Assembly (NCBI GenBank): GCA_025928655.1
Contig: JAICJC010000005.1
Location: forward strand, 1-60,559
DNA: 60,559 nucleotides
Source of the DNA: Thermoleophilia bacterium
Lineage (GTDB): Bacteria > Actinomycetota > Thermoleophilia > Gaiellales > JAICJC01
Direction of reading: 5' to 3'
Made by a program: the position numbers and the translations under genes. Below are positions 28,716-36,061 of the stretch, piece by piece (position 1 is the first letter of the stretch; each line of letters begins with the position of its first letter). The notes under the pieces are model-generated. The model saw only the letters and a list, made by a program, of their open reading frames with translations, did no database searches and had not been told where the DNA came from.

Positions 28716-28833
28716 CTACCCGAACCGGCCCGTGACGTACGCCTCCGTGCGCTCGTCGGACGGGCGGGTGGACACCCGTGCAGCCTGCTGCATGTCGTGG
28801 GTCACGATCCCAATCGTATAGCCGGCGTCGTCT
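28716..28833 (-). pseudogene. pstB: Remnant of pstB (phosphate ABC transporter ATPase), C-terminal end
   Basis: Read on the minus strand, this gap encodes [21 protein letters not shown], broken here into its two parts: DDAGYTIG before [13 protein letters not shown], then [17 protein letters not shown] and a stop. Intact PstB proteins read [18 protein letters not shown], about 25 more residues, then KRTEDYITGRFG. The H-loop end (VTH) and exact C-terminus are kept, the piece between is gone, and there is no Walker A or start codon. It lies between the proline dehydrogenase stop, which it overlaps by 2 bp, and the ppk1 start. It is therefore the scar of a lost phosphate-transport gene beside polyphosphate genes. 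Confidence 0.85.
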
Positions 28834-29770
28834 AGCGGCTGAACGCGTTGCGGAGGAAGAAGCCGAGGTTCGCCGGCCGCTCGGCCAGCCGCCGCATCAG
28901 GTAGCTGAACCAGTTCGGCCCGTACGGCGCGGCGATCCGCAACGGGTAGCCGGCGTCAACGATCTTCCGCTGCAGCGGGACCGCGATGCCGTAGAGCATC
29001 TGGAACTCGTACCGCTCCCGGGCGACGCCGGCGGCCGAGATCCGCACCCGGGCCGTGCGCAGGACGGCGGGGTCGTGCGTGGCGATGGCCGTGTGCTCGG
29101 CCTCGGCCAGGCAGCGCTCGAGCATGCGCACGTACGCGGCGTCGACGTCGCGCTTGTCCGGGTAGGCGGCGGAGGCCGGCTCCAGGTAGGCGCCCTTCAC
29201 GAGGCGCACGTTCAGCCCCAGCGGCAGCAGGTCGGCCAGGTCCGCCTCCGACCGGCGCAGGTAGGTCTGGAGCACCACACCCACGTTGTCGACCCCCTCC
29301 TCGCGCAGGCGCCGGTAGAGCGCCAGGGTCTGCGGCACGAGCGGGCTCTCCTCCATGTCGAAGCGCAGGCGCATGCCGTGCGCGGCGGCCCGGTCGAGCA
29401 GTCGCCGGGCCGACCCGTACATCACGTCGTCCGAGAAGGAGATGCCGAGATGCGTGAGCTTGAGGGCGACGTTGGCATCCAGGCCCTCGCCGGCGAGGCG
29501 GTCGATCTGGCGGCCGTACTCGGCCTCGTGGCGGGCGACGTCGGCCTCCGTGCGGGCGTGATCGTCGAAGAGCCCGGTCACGCCGCGCATCCCGGCCCGG
29601 TTCAGGCGCCGCATGACCTCGACGACCTCATCCAGGTCCTCCGCGGGGACGAAGCGGCGCGCGCCGGCGCGCATCCCGTAGCGCGAGACGACCTTGCCGA
29701 CCCGGTCGCTCCCGGCCGCGCGCAGGATCGCGGCCCGGGCGGCCCGCTCGGGGGCGGAGCGCACGTTCAC
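28832..29770 (-). CDS. Proline dehydrogenase
   Basis: A 312-residue monofunctional proline dehydrogenase (PRODH barrel). FAD- and substrate-binding segments include [36 protein letters not shown] and [10 protein letters not shown], then [17 protein letters not shown] and the end [18 protein letters not shown]. It oxidises proline to pyrroline-5-carboxylate with a quinone or flavin acceptor. It is the last gene of a chain that starts with P5C dehydrogenase and is linked to the NmrA-like gene by a 4-bp overlap (GTGA). In most bacteria the two proline enzymes are fused or adjacent; here four genes lie between them. Confidence 0.95.
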   Translation of the reverse strand: MNVRSAPERAARAAILRAAGSDRVGKVVSRYGMRAGARRFVPAEDLDEVVEVMRRLNRAGMRGVTGLFDDHARTEADVARHEAEYGRQIDRLAGEGLDANVALKLTHLGISFSDDVMYGSARRLLDRAAAHGMRLRFDMEESPLVPQTLALYRRLREEGVDNVGVVLQTYLRRSEADLADLLPLGLNVRLVKGAYLEPASAAYPDKRDVDAAYVRMLERCLAEAEHTAIATHDPAVLRTARVRISAAGVARERYEFQMLYGIAVPLQRKIVDAGYPLRIAAPYGPNWFSYLMRRLAERPANLGFFLRNAFSR

Positions 29771-30636
29771 GCGTGGCTCCGCGACGCGCCGGCCGTGAGG
29801 GCCGCGCGGTGGTCGGCGAGGAACCGCTCGATCGGCGTCGGCGGCCGTCCGGCCAGCTCGGCGACGCCGTCGGCGGGCCGGTTGTCGGCGTCGGCGTACG
29901 CCGAGGCGATCGCCGCCAGGTCGGCGGCCCGCCAGGCCGGGATCCCGGCCGCCTCCAGCTCGGCCCGGAAGCGCTCGGGCGCCAGCGCCTCGTAGCGGGC
30001 GTCGCGGCCGACGATCGCCGCCATCAGCCGGGCGACCTCGGCGTAGCCGACGGCGCGCGGCCCGGTCAGCGCGTACGCGCGGCCGGTGTGGGCGGCGGGG
30101 TCCCGCAGGACGGCGGCGGCGGCCGCGGCGACGTCGCGGGTGTCCACGAACGGGTAGGCGCCGTCGCCCATCGGCGCGGCCAGACGTCCTTCGCCGGCCA
30201 CGGGCCCGGTGAGCCGGAGCAGGTTCTGCATGTACAGGTGCGGCCGCAGGAACGTCCATGCCATGCCGGACGACCGCAGCCGCTCCTCGCCGGCGTGGTG
30301 GTCGCGCATGAGCTCGACTGGCGAGCCGGCCGCCGCCCCGACGGCGGAGAGCTTCACGACGTGGCGCACGCCGACGCGGGCGGCGACGTCGATGGCCCGC
30401 GCCTGCTGCGATGCGTAGCCGGGGCCGTCGCGCCCGGCCAGGAAGACCGTCTCGGCGCCCGCCATCGCCGCGGCCATCGCGCCGCCGTCCTCGAACGTCG
30501 CGGCCGCCACCTCGACATCCTCGGGGAGAGCGGCCGCGGCCGGATCGCGCACCATCGCGCGCACCGGCCCGGCGGCCGCGAGCAGGCGAACGATCTCACG
30601 CCCCACCTGCCCGGTCGCCGCGGTGACCAGGATCAC
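29767..30636 (-). CDS. NmrA-like NAD(P)-binding protein
   Basis: A 289-residue atypical short-chain-dehydrogenase protein with an N-terminal Rossmann loop TAATGQVGREIV. It has VKLSAVGAAAGSP and WTFLRPHLYMQNLL, as in NmrA/SDR5-type proteins and NAD(P)H:quinone oxidoreductase 2 (QOR2). The classical SDR Tyr-x3-Lys is not evident. Members either reduce quinones or sense NADP redox state. Being translationally coupled to proline dehydrogenase on one side and to the decarboxylase subunit on the other, it may pass electrons or sense redox in this pathway; that is inference. Confidence 0.85.
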   Translation of the reverse strand: MILVTAATGQVGREIVRLLAAAGPVRAMVRDPAAAALPEDVEVAAATFEDGGAMAAAMAGAETVFLAGRDGPGYASQQARAIDVAARVGVRHVVKLSAVGAAAGSPVELMRDHHAGEERLRSSGMAWTFLRPHLYMQNLLRLTGPVAGEGRLAAPMGDGAYPFVDTRDVAAAAAAVLRDPAAHTGRAYALTGPRAVGYAEVARLMAAIVGRDARYEALAPERFRAELEAAGIPAWRAADLAAIASAYADADNRPADGVAELAGRPPTPIERFLADHRAALTAGASRSHA

Positions 30637-31175
30637 GGCGCGGCGGCCGCCTCGAACCGGGCCCGGACTAGGGCTGAGTCGACGAACGGCGACGGGCCGG
30701 GCCAGATGCGCTCGTCGTAGCGGATCTCGAGCAGCCCCGGGCCCAAGAGCTCGCGCGCGAGCCGCTCGGCGTCCGCCTCGCTCGCCGCCACCTCCGCGGC
30801 CAGCCCGAGCGTGCGGGCGACGTCGGCGAAGGCGGCCGGCACGCCGAGCGGCTGCCCGCCGGTGATCGTGTAGTGGCCGTCGACGAGGACGGCGGCGAGC
30901 AGGTTCGCGGGCCGCAGTCCGGCCAGCGACCACAGCGACCCGGCGCCCATCACGCTCTCGCCGTCGCCGAGCACGGCGACGACGCGCCGGTCGGGGCGTT
31001 TCTCGGCGACGCCCATCGCGACCGCGAGGGCGCTCCCCATCGATCCGCCCATGTAGAGGTGGGGCCCGTCGCCGCTCGCCGAGCGCAGCGCCGAGGTGGC
31101 CGTGCCGAGCGAGGCGACGAAGAGGGCGCCGGGATGCGCCCGCAGGAGGGCGGCGACGGCCTCGGTCGGGGTCAC
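30633..31175 (-). CDS. Thiamine-diphosphate decarboxylase, C-terminal-type subunit (ComE-like)
   Basis: A 180-residue protein equal to the PP (diphosphate-binding) domain of thiamine-diphosphate enzymes such as sulfopyruvate or phosphonopyruvate decarboxylase beta chains. The Mg-ThDP motif begins GDGESVMGAGSLW. Its usual NN end is replaced: the residues read VDGHYTITGGQ where relatives have DNNAY..TGGQ. An early GSMGSALAVAMGVA helix fits the family. It needs the adjacent alpha subunit for activity, and the two genes overlap by 4 bp. The 2-oxo acid substrate is unknown; the context suggests one linked to imino-acid breakdown. Confidence 0.85.
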   Translation of the reverse strand: MTPTEAVAALLRAHPGALFVASLGTATSALRSASGDGPHLYMGGSMGSALAVAMGVAEKRPDRRVVAVLGDGESVMGAGSLWSLAGLRPANLLAAVLVDGHYTITGGQPLGVPAAFADVARTLGLAAEVAASEADAERLARELLGPGLLEIRYDERIWPGPSPFVDSALVRARFEAAAAP

Positions 31176-31681
31176 CGGGCCATGTCCAGGTCGGGCTCGA
31201 GCACGATCGGCGCCAGTTGGCGGGCCCCGTCGGCGACGGCCAGCGCGCCCCGCGCCAGCATCGCGGCGTCCGCCGGTCGGCGCAGCCGGAAGGCCTGGAT
31301 CCCGAGCAGCTCGAGCATCGGGACGGCCGTGCGGCCGAGGGCCATCTGGGCCGGGTTGCGCTCGCCCAGCGCGCCGCGCATCGAGAGCACCAGCGGGAAG
31401 CCGAGCCCGTAGGGGACGACCAGCGAGCCGATCGCGTTCAGCGAGTTGCCGAGGCCCGAGCACTGCATGAGGACGAGCGGCGTCCCGCCCGCGGCGCGGA
31501 AGCCCGCGGCCCAGCCGACGCACTCCTCTTCGCGGGTGAGCGTGCGCACCGGCACCGACGCGGCCGCGAGCGCCTCGGCGATCGGCGCCAGCCGCTTGTC
31601 GGGCACCCACGCCGCCGCCTCGACGCCGCCCTCGGCGAGCGCCCGGGCGAGCTCCGCCTGCCAGGTGCCCGCACCCGTCAC
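31172..31681 (-). CDS. Thiamine-diphosphate decarboxylase, N-terminal-type subunit (ComD-like)
   Basis: A 169-residue Pyr domain of a split thiamine-diphosphate enzyme. The conserved Glu that activates the cofactor is in TLTREEECVGWAAGF. QCSGLGNSLNAIGSLV and FPLVLSMRGALGERNPAQ match sulfopyruvate/phosphonopyruvate decarboxylase alpha chains (ComD-like). It pairs with the ComE-like gene that follows. The GTG start overlaps the VOC stop by 4 bp. No coenzyme-M or phosphonate genes are nearby, so the annotated names of the family should not be taken as the function. Confidence 0.85.
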   Translation of the reverse strand: MTGAGTWQAELARALAEGGVEAAAWVPDKRLAPIAEALAAASVPVRTLTREEECVGWAAGFRAAGGTPLVLMQCSGLGNSLNAIGSLVVPYGLGFPLVLSMRGALGERNPAQMALGRTAVPMLELLGIQAFRLRRPADAAMLARGALAVADGARQLAPIVLEPDLDMAR

Positions 31682-32124
31682 GCCGGCGGGCTCTGGCGGA
31701 TCTCGAGCACCACCCCGGCCCGGTCGGCCGTGTCGAAGTACGTGAAGCCGCTGCCGTTCGCCCGCCGTCCCCGCATGAGCGGCGCGATCCCCAGCTCCGC
31801 GGCCCGGGCGTCGGCCGCGTCGGCGTCCGGCACCTCGAAGCCGACGTGGAACACGCCCTCGCCGTGCTCATCCAGGAAGCGCCGCTGCGGCGTCGGCTCG
31901 GGGCCAGGCTGGACGAGCTGCAGCTGGAAGTCGCCGATCCAGGCGTAGCGGTAGCTCAGGTTGCGGAAGCCGTCGGGGTCGGGCACGTCGAGCCGGGTGA
32001 ACTCCTCGAGCGGCGGGTAATCGTGCCACGGCCCGATCCCGACCGACTCGTAGTAGGCGACCGCCCGCTCCATGTCGTGGACGGCGATGCAGATGTGGTG
32101 CACCCGGGCGAACGGCGTGTTCAT
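31678..32124 (-). CDS. VOC/glyoxalase-superfamily protein (methylmalonyl-CoA-epimerase-like)
   Basis: A 148-residue protein with two beta-alpha-beta-beta-beta units. It starts with RVHHICIAVHDMERAVAYY, a metal-His start as in methylmalonyl-CoA epimerase, then GVFHVGFEVPDADAA and ends with FDTADRAGVVLEI. Conserved His and Glu positions fit a divalent-metal VOC enzyme acting as an epimerase, isomerase or dioxygenase. It lies between P5C dehydrogenase and the split decarboxylase with 4-bp overlaps on both sides. Confidence 0.85.
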   Translation of the reverse strand: MNTPFARVHHICIAVHDMERAVAYYESVGIGPWHDYPPLEEFTRLDVPDPDGFRNLSYRYAWIGDFQLQLVQPGPEPTPQRRFLDEHGEGVFHVGFEVPDADAADARAAELGIAPLMRGRRANGSGFTYFDTADRAGVVLEIRQSPPA

Positions 32125-33758
32125 GAGCCCTCCGGGAAGGTCATCGAGGGGTAGCGCCAGTCGCGCGGGGGGATGAACAGCTCCTTCGTCGCGCGCATCG
32201 ACACCCACCGGCTCAGGTTCCAGAGCGATGTCGCCTTGTCGTTCGTCCCGGACGCGCGCGAGCCGCCGAACGGCTGCAGGCCCACCACCGATCCGGTCGG
32301 CTTGTCGTTCACGTAGAAGTTGCCGGCGGTGTGGCGCAGGGCCGCTGCCGCCTCGACGACGGCCCGGCGGTCCCGGGCGAACACCGCGCCCGTGAGCGCG
32401 TAGGGGCTCTGGCGGTCGGCCTGACGCAGCAGCTCGTCCCAGCGGTCGTCCGGGTAGACGAACGCGGTCATGATCGGGCCGAAGAGCTCGTCGGAGAGGA
32501 GCCGGAAGCCGGGATCCTCGGTGCGCACGACCGTCGGGGTGACGAACCAGCCCGTGCTCGAGTCGAGGTGGCCGCCCACGACGATCTCGGCGCCGGCCCG
32601 TGACTCGTCGATGGCGCGCTCGTGCTTGGCGAAGGCGTCGGCGTCGATGACCGCGCCGACGAACACGCTCGGGTCGGTCGGGTCGCCGACGCGCAGCTGC
32701 GGCACCTCGCCGGCGAGCCGGTCGCGCAGGCCGGGCCAGTGGCTCTCCGGGACGTACATCCGCGACGGCGCCGAGCACTTCTGGCCCTGGAACTCGAACG
32801 ACCCGCGGACGATCGACGTCGCCAGGGCGTCGGGGTCGGCGCTGGGATGGGCGACGATGAAGTCCTTGCCGCCCGTCTCGCCCACGATCCGGGGGTAGTT
32901 GCGGTAGCCGGCGATGTTCGCGCCGATGGTGCGCCAGATCTCCTGGAACGTCTCCGTCGAGCCGGTGAAGTGCACGCCGGCCAGATCGCGGTGGGTGAGC
33001 GCCACCCGGCCCACCTCGGGCCCGTCGCCGAAGACGAGGTTGATGACCCCGGGCGGAAGGCCCGCCTCCTCGAGCATCGCGAGCACCGTCCAGGCGCACA
33101 GCTCGGCCTGCTCGGCCGGCTTCCACAGAACGACATTGCCCATCATCGCCGGCGCGTAGGCGAGGTTGGCCAGACAGAGGAAGTTGAACGGCGTGATCGC
33201 GAGCACGAAGCCCTCGAGCGGCCGGTACTCCATCCGGTTCCAGCTGCCGGGCAGCGACTCCGGCTGCATCTCGTACATCTCGCGCATGTAACGGACGTTG
33301 AACTGGAGGTAGTCGGCCGTCTCGCAGGCGGCGTCGATCTCGGCCTCGCGCACCGTCTTTGACAGGTTCAGCATCGTGACGGCGTTCAGCGTCGCCCGCC
33401 ACGGGCCGCGGGCGAGCTCGGACGCGCGCAGGAAGATGGCCGCCCGGTCCTCCCACGCCATCCGCGACCAGTCCTCCCACGCCTCCGCGGCCGCCGCGAT
33501 GGCGGCCTCGACCTCCCCCGCGCCGGCCCAGTGGGCCTGCGCCAGCGCCCGCTCGTGGTCGTGGGGGATGACGACGGGGTGCAGGCGGCCGGTCTCGACG
33601 TCGCGGCCGCCGATGCGCAGCGGCAGCTGGGGCTCGGACGCGCGGATGCGGGCGAGCTCCGCGTCGACGGCGGCGCGCTCGGGCGACCCGGGCGCGTAGT
33701 CGAGCGGGAGCTCGTTGCGGGTCGCGGGCAGGGAGAAGACGGCGGGGGCGGAGGTCAA
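32121..33758 (-). CDS. 1-pyrroline-5-carboxylate (glutamate semialdehyde) dehydrogenase
   Basis: A 545-residue aldehyde dehydrogenase of the P5CDH type. Marks are ITPFNFLCLANLA, HFTGSTETFQEIW, the catalytic-Glu motif GETGGKDFIVAHP and the nucleophile region FEFQGQKCSAPSRMYV, then ELFGPIMTAFVYPD and NDKPTGSVVGLQPFGG. It turns P5C/glutamate semialdehyde into glutamate with NAD+. The start is TTG at 33758, supported by a GAGGAG site 5 bp upstream and no other start in frame. A GntR-type site overlaps the probable promoter at 33784-33803. It heads a chain that ends in proline dehydrogenase. Confidence 0.95.
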   Translation of the reverse strand: MTSAPAVFSLPATRNELPLDYAPGSPERAAVDAELARIRASEPQLPLRIGGRDVETGRLHPVVIPHDHERALAQAHWAGAGEVEAAIAAAAEAWEDWSRMAWEDRAAIFLRASELARGPWRATLNAVTMLNLSKTVREAEIDAACETADYLQFNVRYMREMYEMQPESLPGSWNRMEYRPLEGFVLAITPFNFLCLANLAYAPAMMGNVVLWKPAEQAELCAWTVLAMLEEAGLPPGVINLVFGDGPEVGRVALTHRDLAGVHFTGSTETFQEIWRTIGANIAGYRNYPRIVGETGGKDFIVAHPSADPDALATSIVRGSFEFQGQKCSAPSRMYVPESHWPGLRDRLAGEVPQLRVGDPTDPSVFVGAVIDADAFAKHERAIDESRAGAEIVVGGHLDSSTGWFVTPTVVRTEDPGFRLLSDELFGPIMTAFVYPDDRWDELLRQADRQSPYALTGAVFARDRRAVVEAAAALRHTAGNFYVNDKPTGSVVGLQPFGGSRASGTNDKATSLWNLSRWVSMRATKELFIPPRDWRYPSMTFPEGS

Positions 33759-33783
33759 AGCGGCTCCTCGGGCGGTGCGGTAG

Positions 33784-33803
33784 CCTTAGCGGTCATACCA
33801 TAA
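33784..33803 (-). promoter_or_regulatory. GntR/FadR-type operator over the P5C dehydrogenase promoter
   Basis: On the minus strand the site reads TTATGGTATGACCGCTAAGG. The TGGT-N3-ACC core is the FadR-subfamily GntR pattern. TAAGGC just after it is a plausible -10. It matches the site in front of the gntR gene at 16 of 18 positions (plus-strand CCTTAGCGGYCAKACCAT). Confidence 0.65.
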
Positions 33804-33855
33804 CACGGCGGCGATGCGCCGAAACCCCGATTCCAATTGGCGTGCGTGGCGAGTG

Positions 33856-34590
33856 TCAATTGGCAGGCTCGAGCGAGCCGTTCGTGCGCCGGTTCCAGGC
33901 CTCGACGTGGGCGCGCATCCGCTCGCGCGCACCCTCGGCGTCGCCGAGCGCGATCGCGGCGGTGATGACCGCGATGTCGTCGGGGATCGTGGCCAGGTGC
34001 TCGTCGGCCGCCGCCGGCCGGACGAGCGCCTCGTGCCGGCGCAGGACGGCGTCGTGGATGCCGAGCGCGATCCCGATGCGCAGGCGGTTCTTCGTGGCCC
34101 GGGCGAGCGCCTCGTGCCAGCGCACGTCGATGCGGGCGAGCGCCGCCCGCCCGGAGCGGTTATTGCTGGCGGCCCGGGCCTCCGCGACGAGCGCCTCGAG
34201 GGCGGAGATGTCGCCGGCGTCGGCCCGGCGTGCGGCCCAGGCGGCGTTCTCGCCCTCGAAATCGACCCGGAACTCCGCCAGGTCCTCGAGCGAGGCCCCG
34301 CGCAGGTTGACGAGCGCGGCCAGCGCGTCGCCGACCGTCGCCTCCGACGGCGTAACGGCGTAGGAGCCGCCGCCCTTGCCGGGACGCACCTCGATCAGGC
34401 CGGTGGCCTCGAGCGAGCGCAGCGCCTCGCGGAGCGTGGGCCGGCCGACGCCGAAGCTCTCGCACAGGTGGCGCTCGCCCGGGAGGCGGTCGCCGGGCCG
34501 GATGCGGCCGGACAGGATCGCCTCGCGCAGCTGCCCGACCACGTCATCGAAGGAGCGGGCGCGGCGCGCCCGGGGCGCCTCAGCGGGCAT
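33856..34590 (-). CDS. GntR-family regulator, FadR/FCD subfamily
   Basis: A 244-residue regulator. The N-terminal winged helix-turn-helix reads LREAILSGRIRPGDRLPGE, CESFGVGRPTLREAL and GLIEVRPGKGGGSYAV. The all-helical FCD ligand domain carries metal-type residues (FRVDFEGENAAW, RWHEALARATKN, and HVEAW near the end). FCD members sense carboxylic acids, acyl-CoAs or amino acids. I choose the ATG at 34590, 6 bp after a TAAGGT box; a GTG at 34596 is also in frame. A site overlapping this box implies self-repression, and two like sites precede the aldehyde dehydrogenase and P5C dehydrogenase genes. Confidence 0.9.
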   Translation of the reverse strand: MPAEAPRARRARSFDDVVGQLREAILSGRIRPGDRLPGERHLCESFGVGRPTLREALRSLEATGLIEVRPGKGGGSYAVTPSEATVGDALAALVNLRGASLEDLAEFRVDFEGENAAWAARRADAGDISALEALVAEARAASNNRSGRAALARIDVRWHEALARATKNRLRIGIALGIHDAVLRRHEALVRPAAADEHLATIPDDIAVITAAIALGDAEGARERMRAHVEAWNRRTNGSLEPAN

Positions 34591-34597
34591 CGGCACA

Positions 34598-34616
34598 CCT
34601 TAGCGGCCAGACCATT
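34598..34616 (-). promoter_or_regulatory. GntR/FadR-type operator in front of gntR
   Basis: On the minus strand AATGGTCTGGCCGCTAAGG fills the gap between the acyl-CoA synthetase stop and the gntR start. TGGTCTGGCC is the operator core and TAAGGT (next base T) the likely -10. Confidence 0.6.
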
Positions 34617-36058
34617 CAGCCGCTCCGAAGCTGCGCCCGTCGCAGCTTGCCGCTCGCGGTGCGCGGCAGCTCGGCGGCGAACTCGACGATGCGGGGGTGC
34701 TTGTACGGGGCCGTCAGGCGCTTCACGTGCTCCTGCAGCTCGCGCCCGAGCTCGGGCGACGGCGCGTGGCCCGGCGCCGGCACCACGACCGCACGGACGA
34801 TCTCGCCGCGGTCGGGGTCGGGCATGCCGACCACCGCCGCCTCGGCCACCGCCGGGTGGGACTGGAGCACGGACTCGACCTCGAACGGCCCGATGCGGTA
34901 GCCGGACGAGATGATCACGTCGTCCGCCCTGCTCTCGAAGTAGAGGTAGCCGTCGCCGTCCTCGCGCACCCGGTCGCCGGTGCGCCAGGCTCGAGACCGG
35001 CTCACGGGCGGCGCGCCCAGGTAGCCGCTGAAGAACGTCGGCACCGTGGCCGGGTCGACCACCAGCTCGCCGCCGTCGATCCACATGCGCACGCCCGGGA
35101 GCGGCCGGCCCATCGAGCCCGGCCGCGCCTCCGCATCGCCCGGCGGCGCGGTCAGATGGGCCGTCTCGGTCTGACCGTATCCGTCCAGAATTACGAGTCC
35201 GGTGGCCTCGCGCCAGCGGGCGAGCGTCTCGGGGTCGAGGGCCTCACCGGCCGCCACCAGCCGCCGCAGCGACGCCGGCGCGCGGATGGGGGCGCGCTTG
35301 GCCACGAGCCGGTACTCGGTCGGCGACATGCAGAGGACGTTCACGCGCTCGCGCTCCACCACGGCCAGCCGCTCGGCGGCATCGAAGCGGGCGTCGTGCA
35401 GGAGGCCGGCCGCACCGCACAGCCAGGGCGCGACGAAGGCGTTGCGCGCGCTCTTCGACCACCCCGACGACGCCGTGCACCAGACCAGGTCGCCCTCGCG
35501 GGCGCCGAGCCACGACCGGGCCATGAGCTCCTGGCCGGGGAGGTAGCGGTGCGGGTGCACGGCCGCCCGCGGCCTGCCGGTGGTGCCGCTCGTGAAGACG
35601 ATCAGCGCCGGCGCCTCGGGATCGAGGTCGACGGCCGGGGCCGGGGCCGCGTCGCAGAGGGCCGGGTCGGGGATGACGATGAGGGTCGCGCGCTCCGCCG
35701 CATCGGTCTGACCGAGCTCACCCAGGTTGCGCTGGTCGGCGATCACGACGCGCGGCCGCACCACGTCGAGCCGCGTCTGCAGGTCGGCGGCGCGCAGCTG
35801 CTCGGTGCACGGGAGGACGACGGCGCCGATGCGAAAGCAGGCGACGAGCGCGAGCGCCCACTCCGAACGGTTGCCGACGAGCGTCATGACGACGTCGCCG
35901 GGCTCGACGCCTTCCCGGCGCAACCGGCCCGCCAGGCGCGCAGACGTCTCCGCCACCTCCCCGAACGTCCACGCCCGCCGGCTCCCGTCGCGGCCGAGCT
36001 CGATCAGCGCCGGCGCGTCCGGGGGCGCCGCGTCGACGACGTCGCGGGCGAAGTTCAC
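34616..36058 (-). CDS. Acyl-CoA synthetase (AMP-forming, medium-chain/acetyl-CoA-synthetase-like)
   Basis: A 480-residue adenylate-forming enzyme, short for its class. The phosphate-binding loop reads FTSGTTGRPRAAVH, with Arg in place of the usual Lys. ASSGWSKSARNAF and LDGYGQTETAHL follow, then the hinge FESRADDVIISSGYRIGPFE and the catalytic Lys in LPRTASGKLRR. It would activate a small carboxylic acid as acyl-AMP and pass it to CoA. It starts 3 bp after the aldehyde dehydrogenase stop, so the pair can take an aldehyde to the acid and then to its CoA ester. The gntR gene follows. Confidence 0.9.
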   Translation of the reverse strand: MNFARDVVDAAPPDAPALIELGRDGSRRAWTFGEVAETSARLAGRLRREGVEPGDVVMTLVGNRSEWALALVACFRIGAVVLPCTEQLRAADLQTRLDVVRPRVVIADQRNLGELGQTDAAERATLIVIPDPALCDAAPAPAVDLDPEAPALIVFTSGTTGRPRAAVHPHRYLPGQELMARSWLGAREGDLVWCTASSGWSKSARNAFVAPWLCGAAGLLHDARFDAAERLAVVERERVNVLCMSPTEYRLVAKRAPIRAPASLRRLVAAGEALDPETLARWREATGLVILDGYGQTETAHLTAPPGDAEARPGSMGRPLPGVRMWIDGGELVVDPATVPTFFSGYLGAPPVSRSRAWRTGDRVREDGDGYLYFESRADDVIISSGYRIGPFEVESVLQSHPAVAEAAVVGMPDPDRGEIVRAVVVPAPGHAPSPELGRELQEHVKRLTAPYKHPRIVEFAAELPRTASGKLRRAQLRSG

Positions 36059-36061
36059 GCG

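Noticed and set aside
30633-31681. Sulfopyruvate or phosphonopyruvate decarboxylase as the specific name for the split enzyme
   Set aside because: No coenzyme-M or phosphonate genes are nearby, and the proline context and altered cofactor motif argue against naming a substrate.
33833-33863. CCAATTG/CAATTGG inverted repeat as a gntR terminator
   Set aside because: The stem is 7 bp with a 17-base loop, AT-rich and without a T-tract, and one arm covers the stop codon. Too weak to call.
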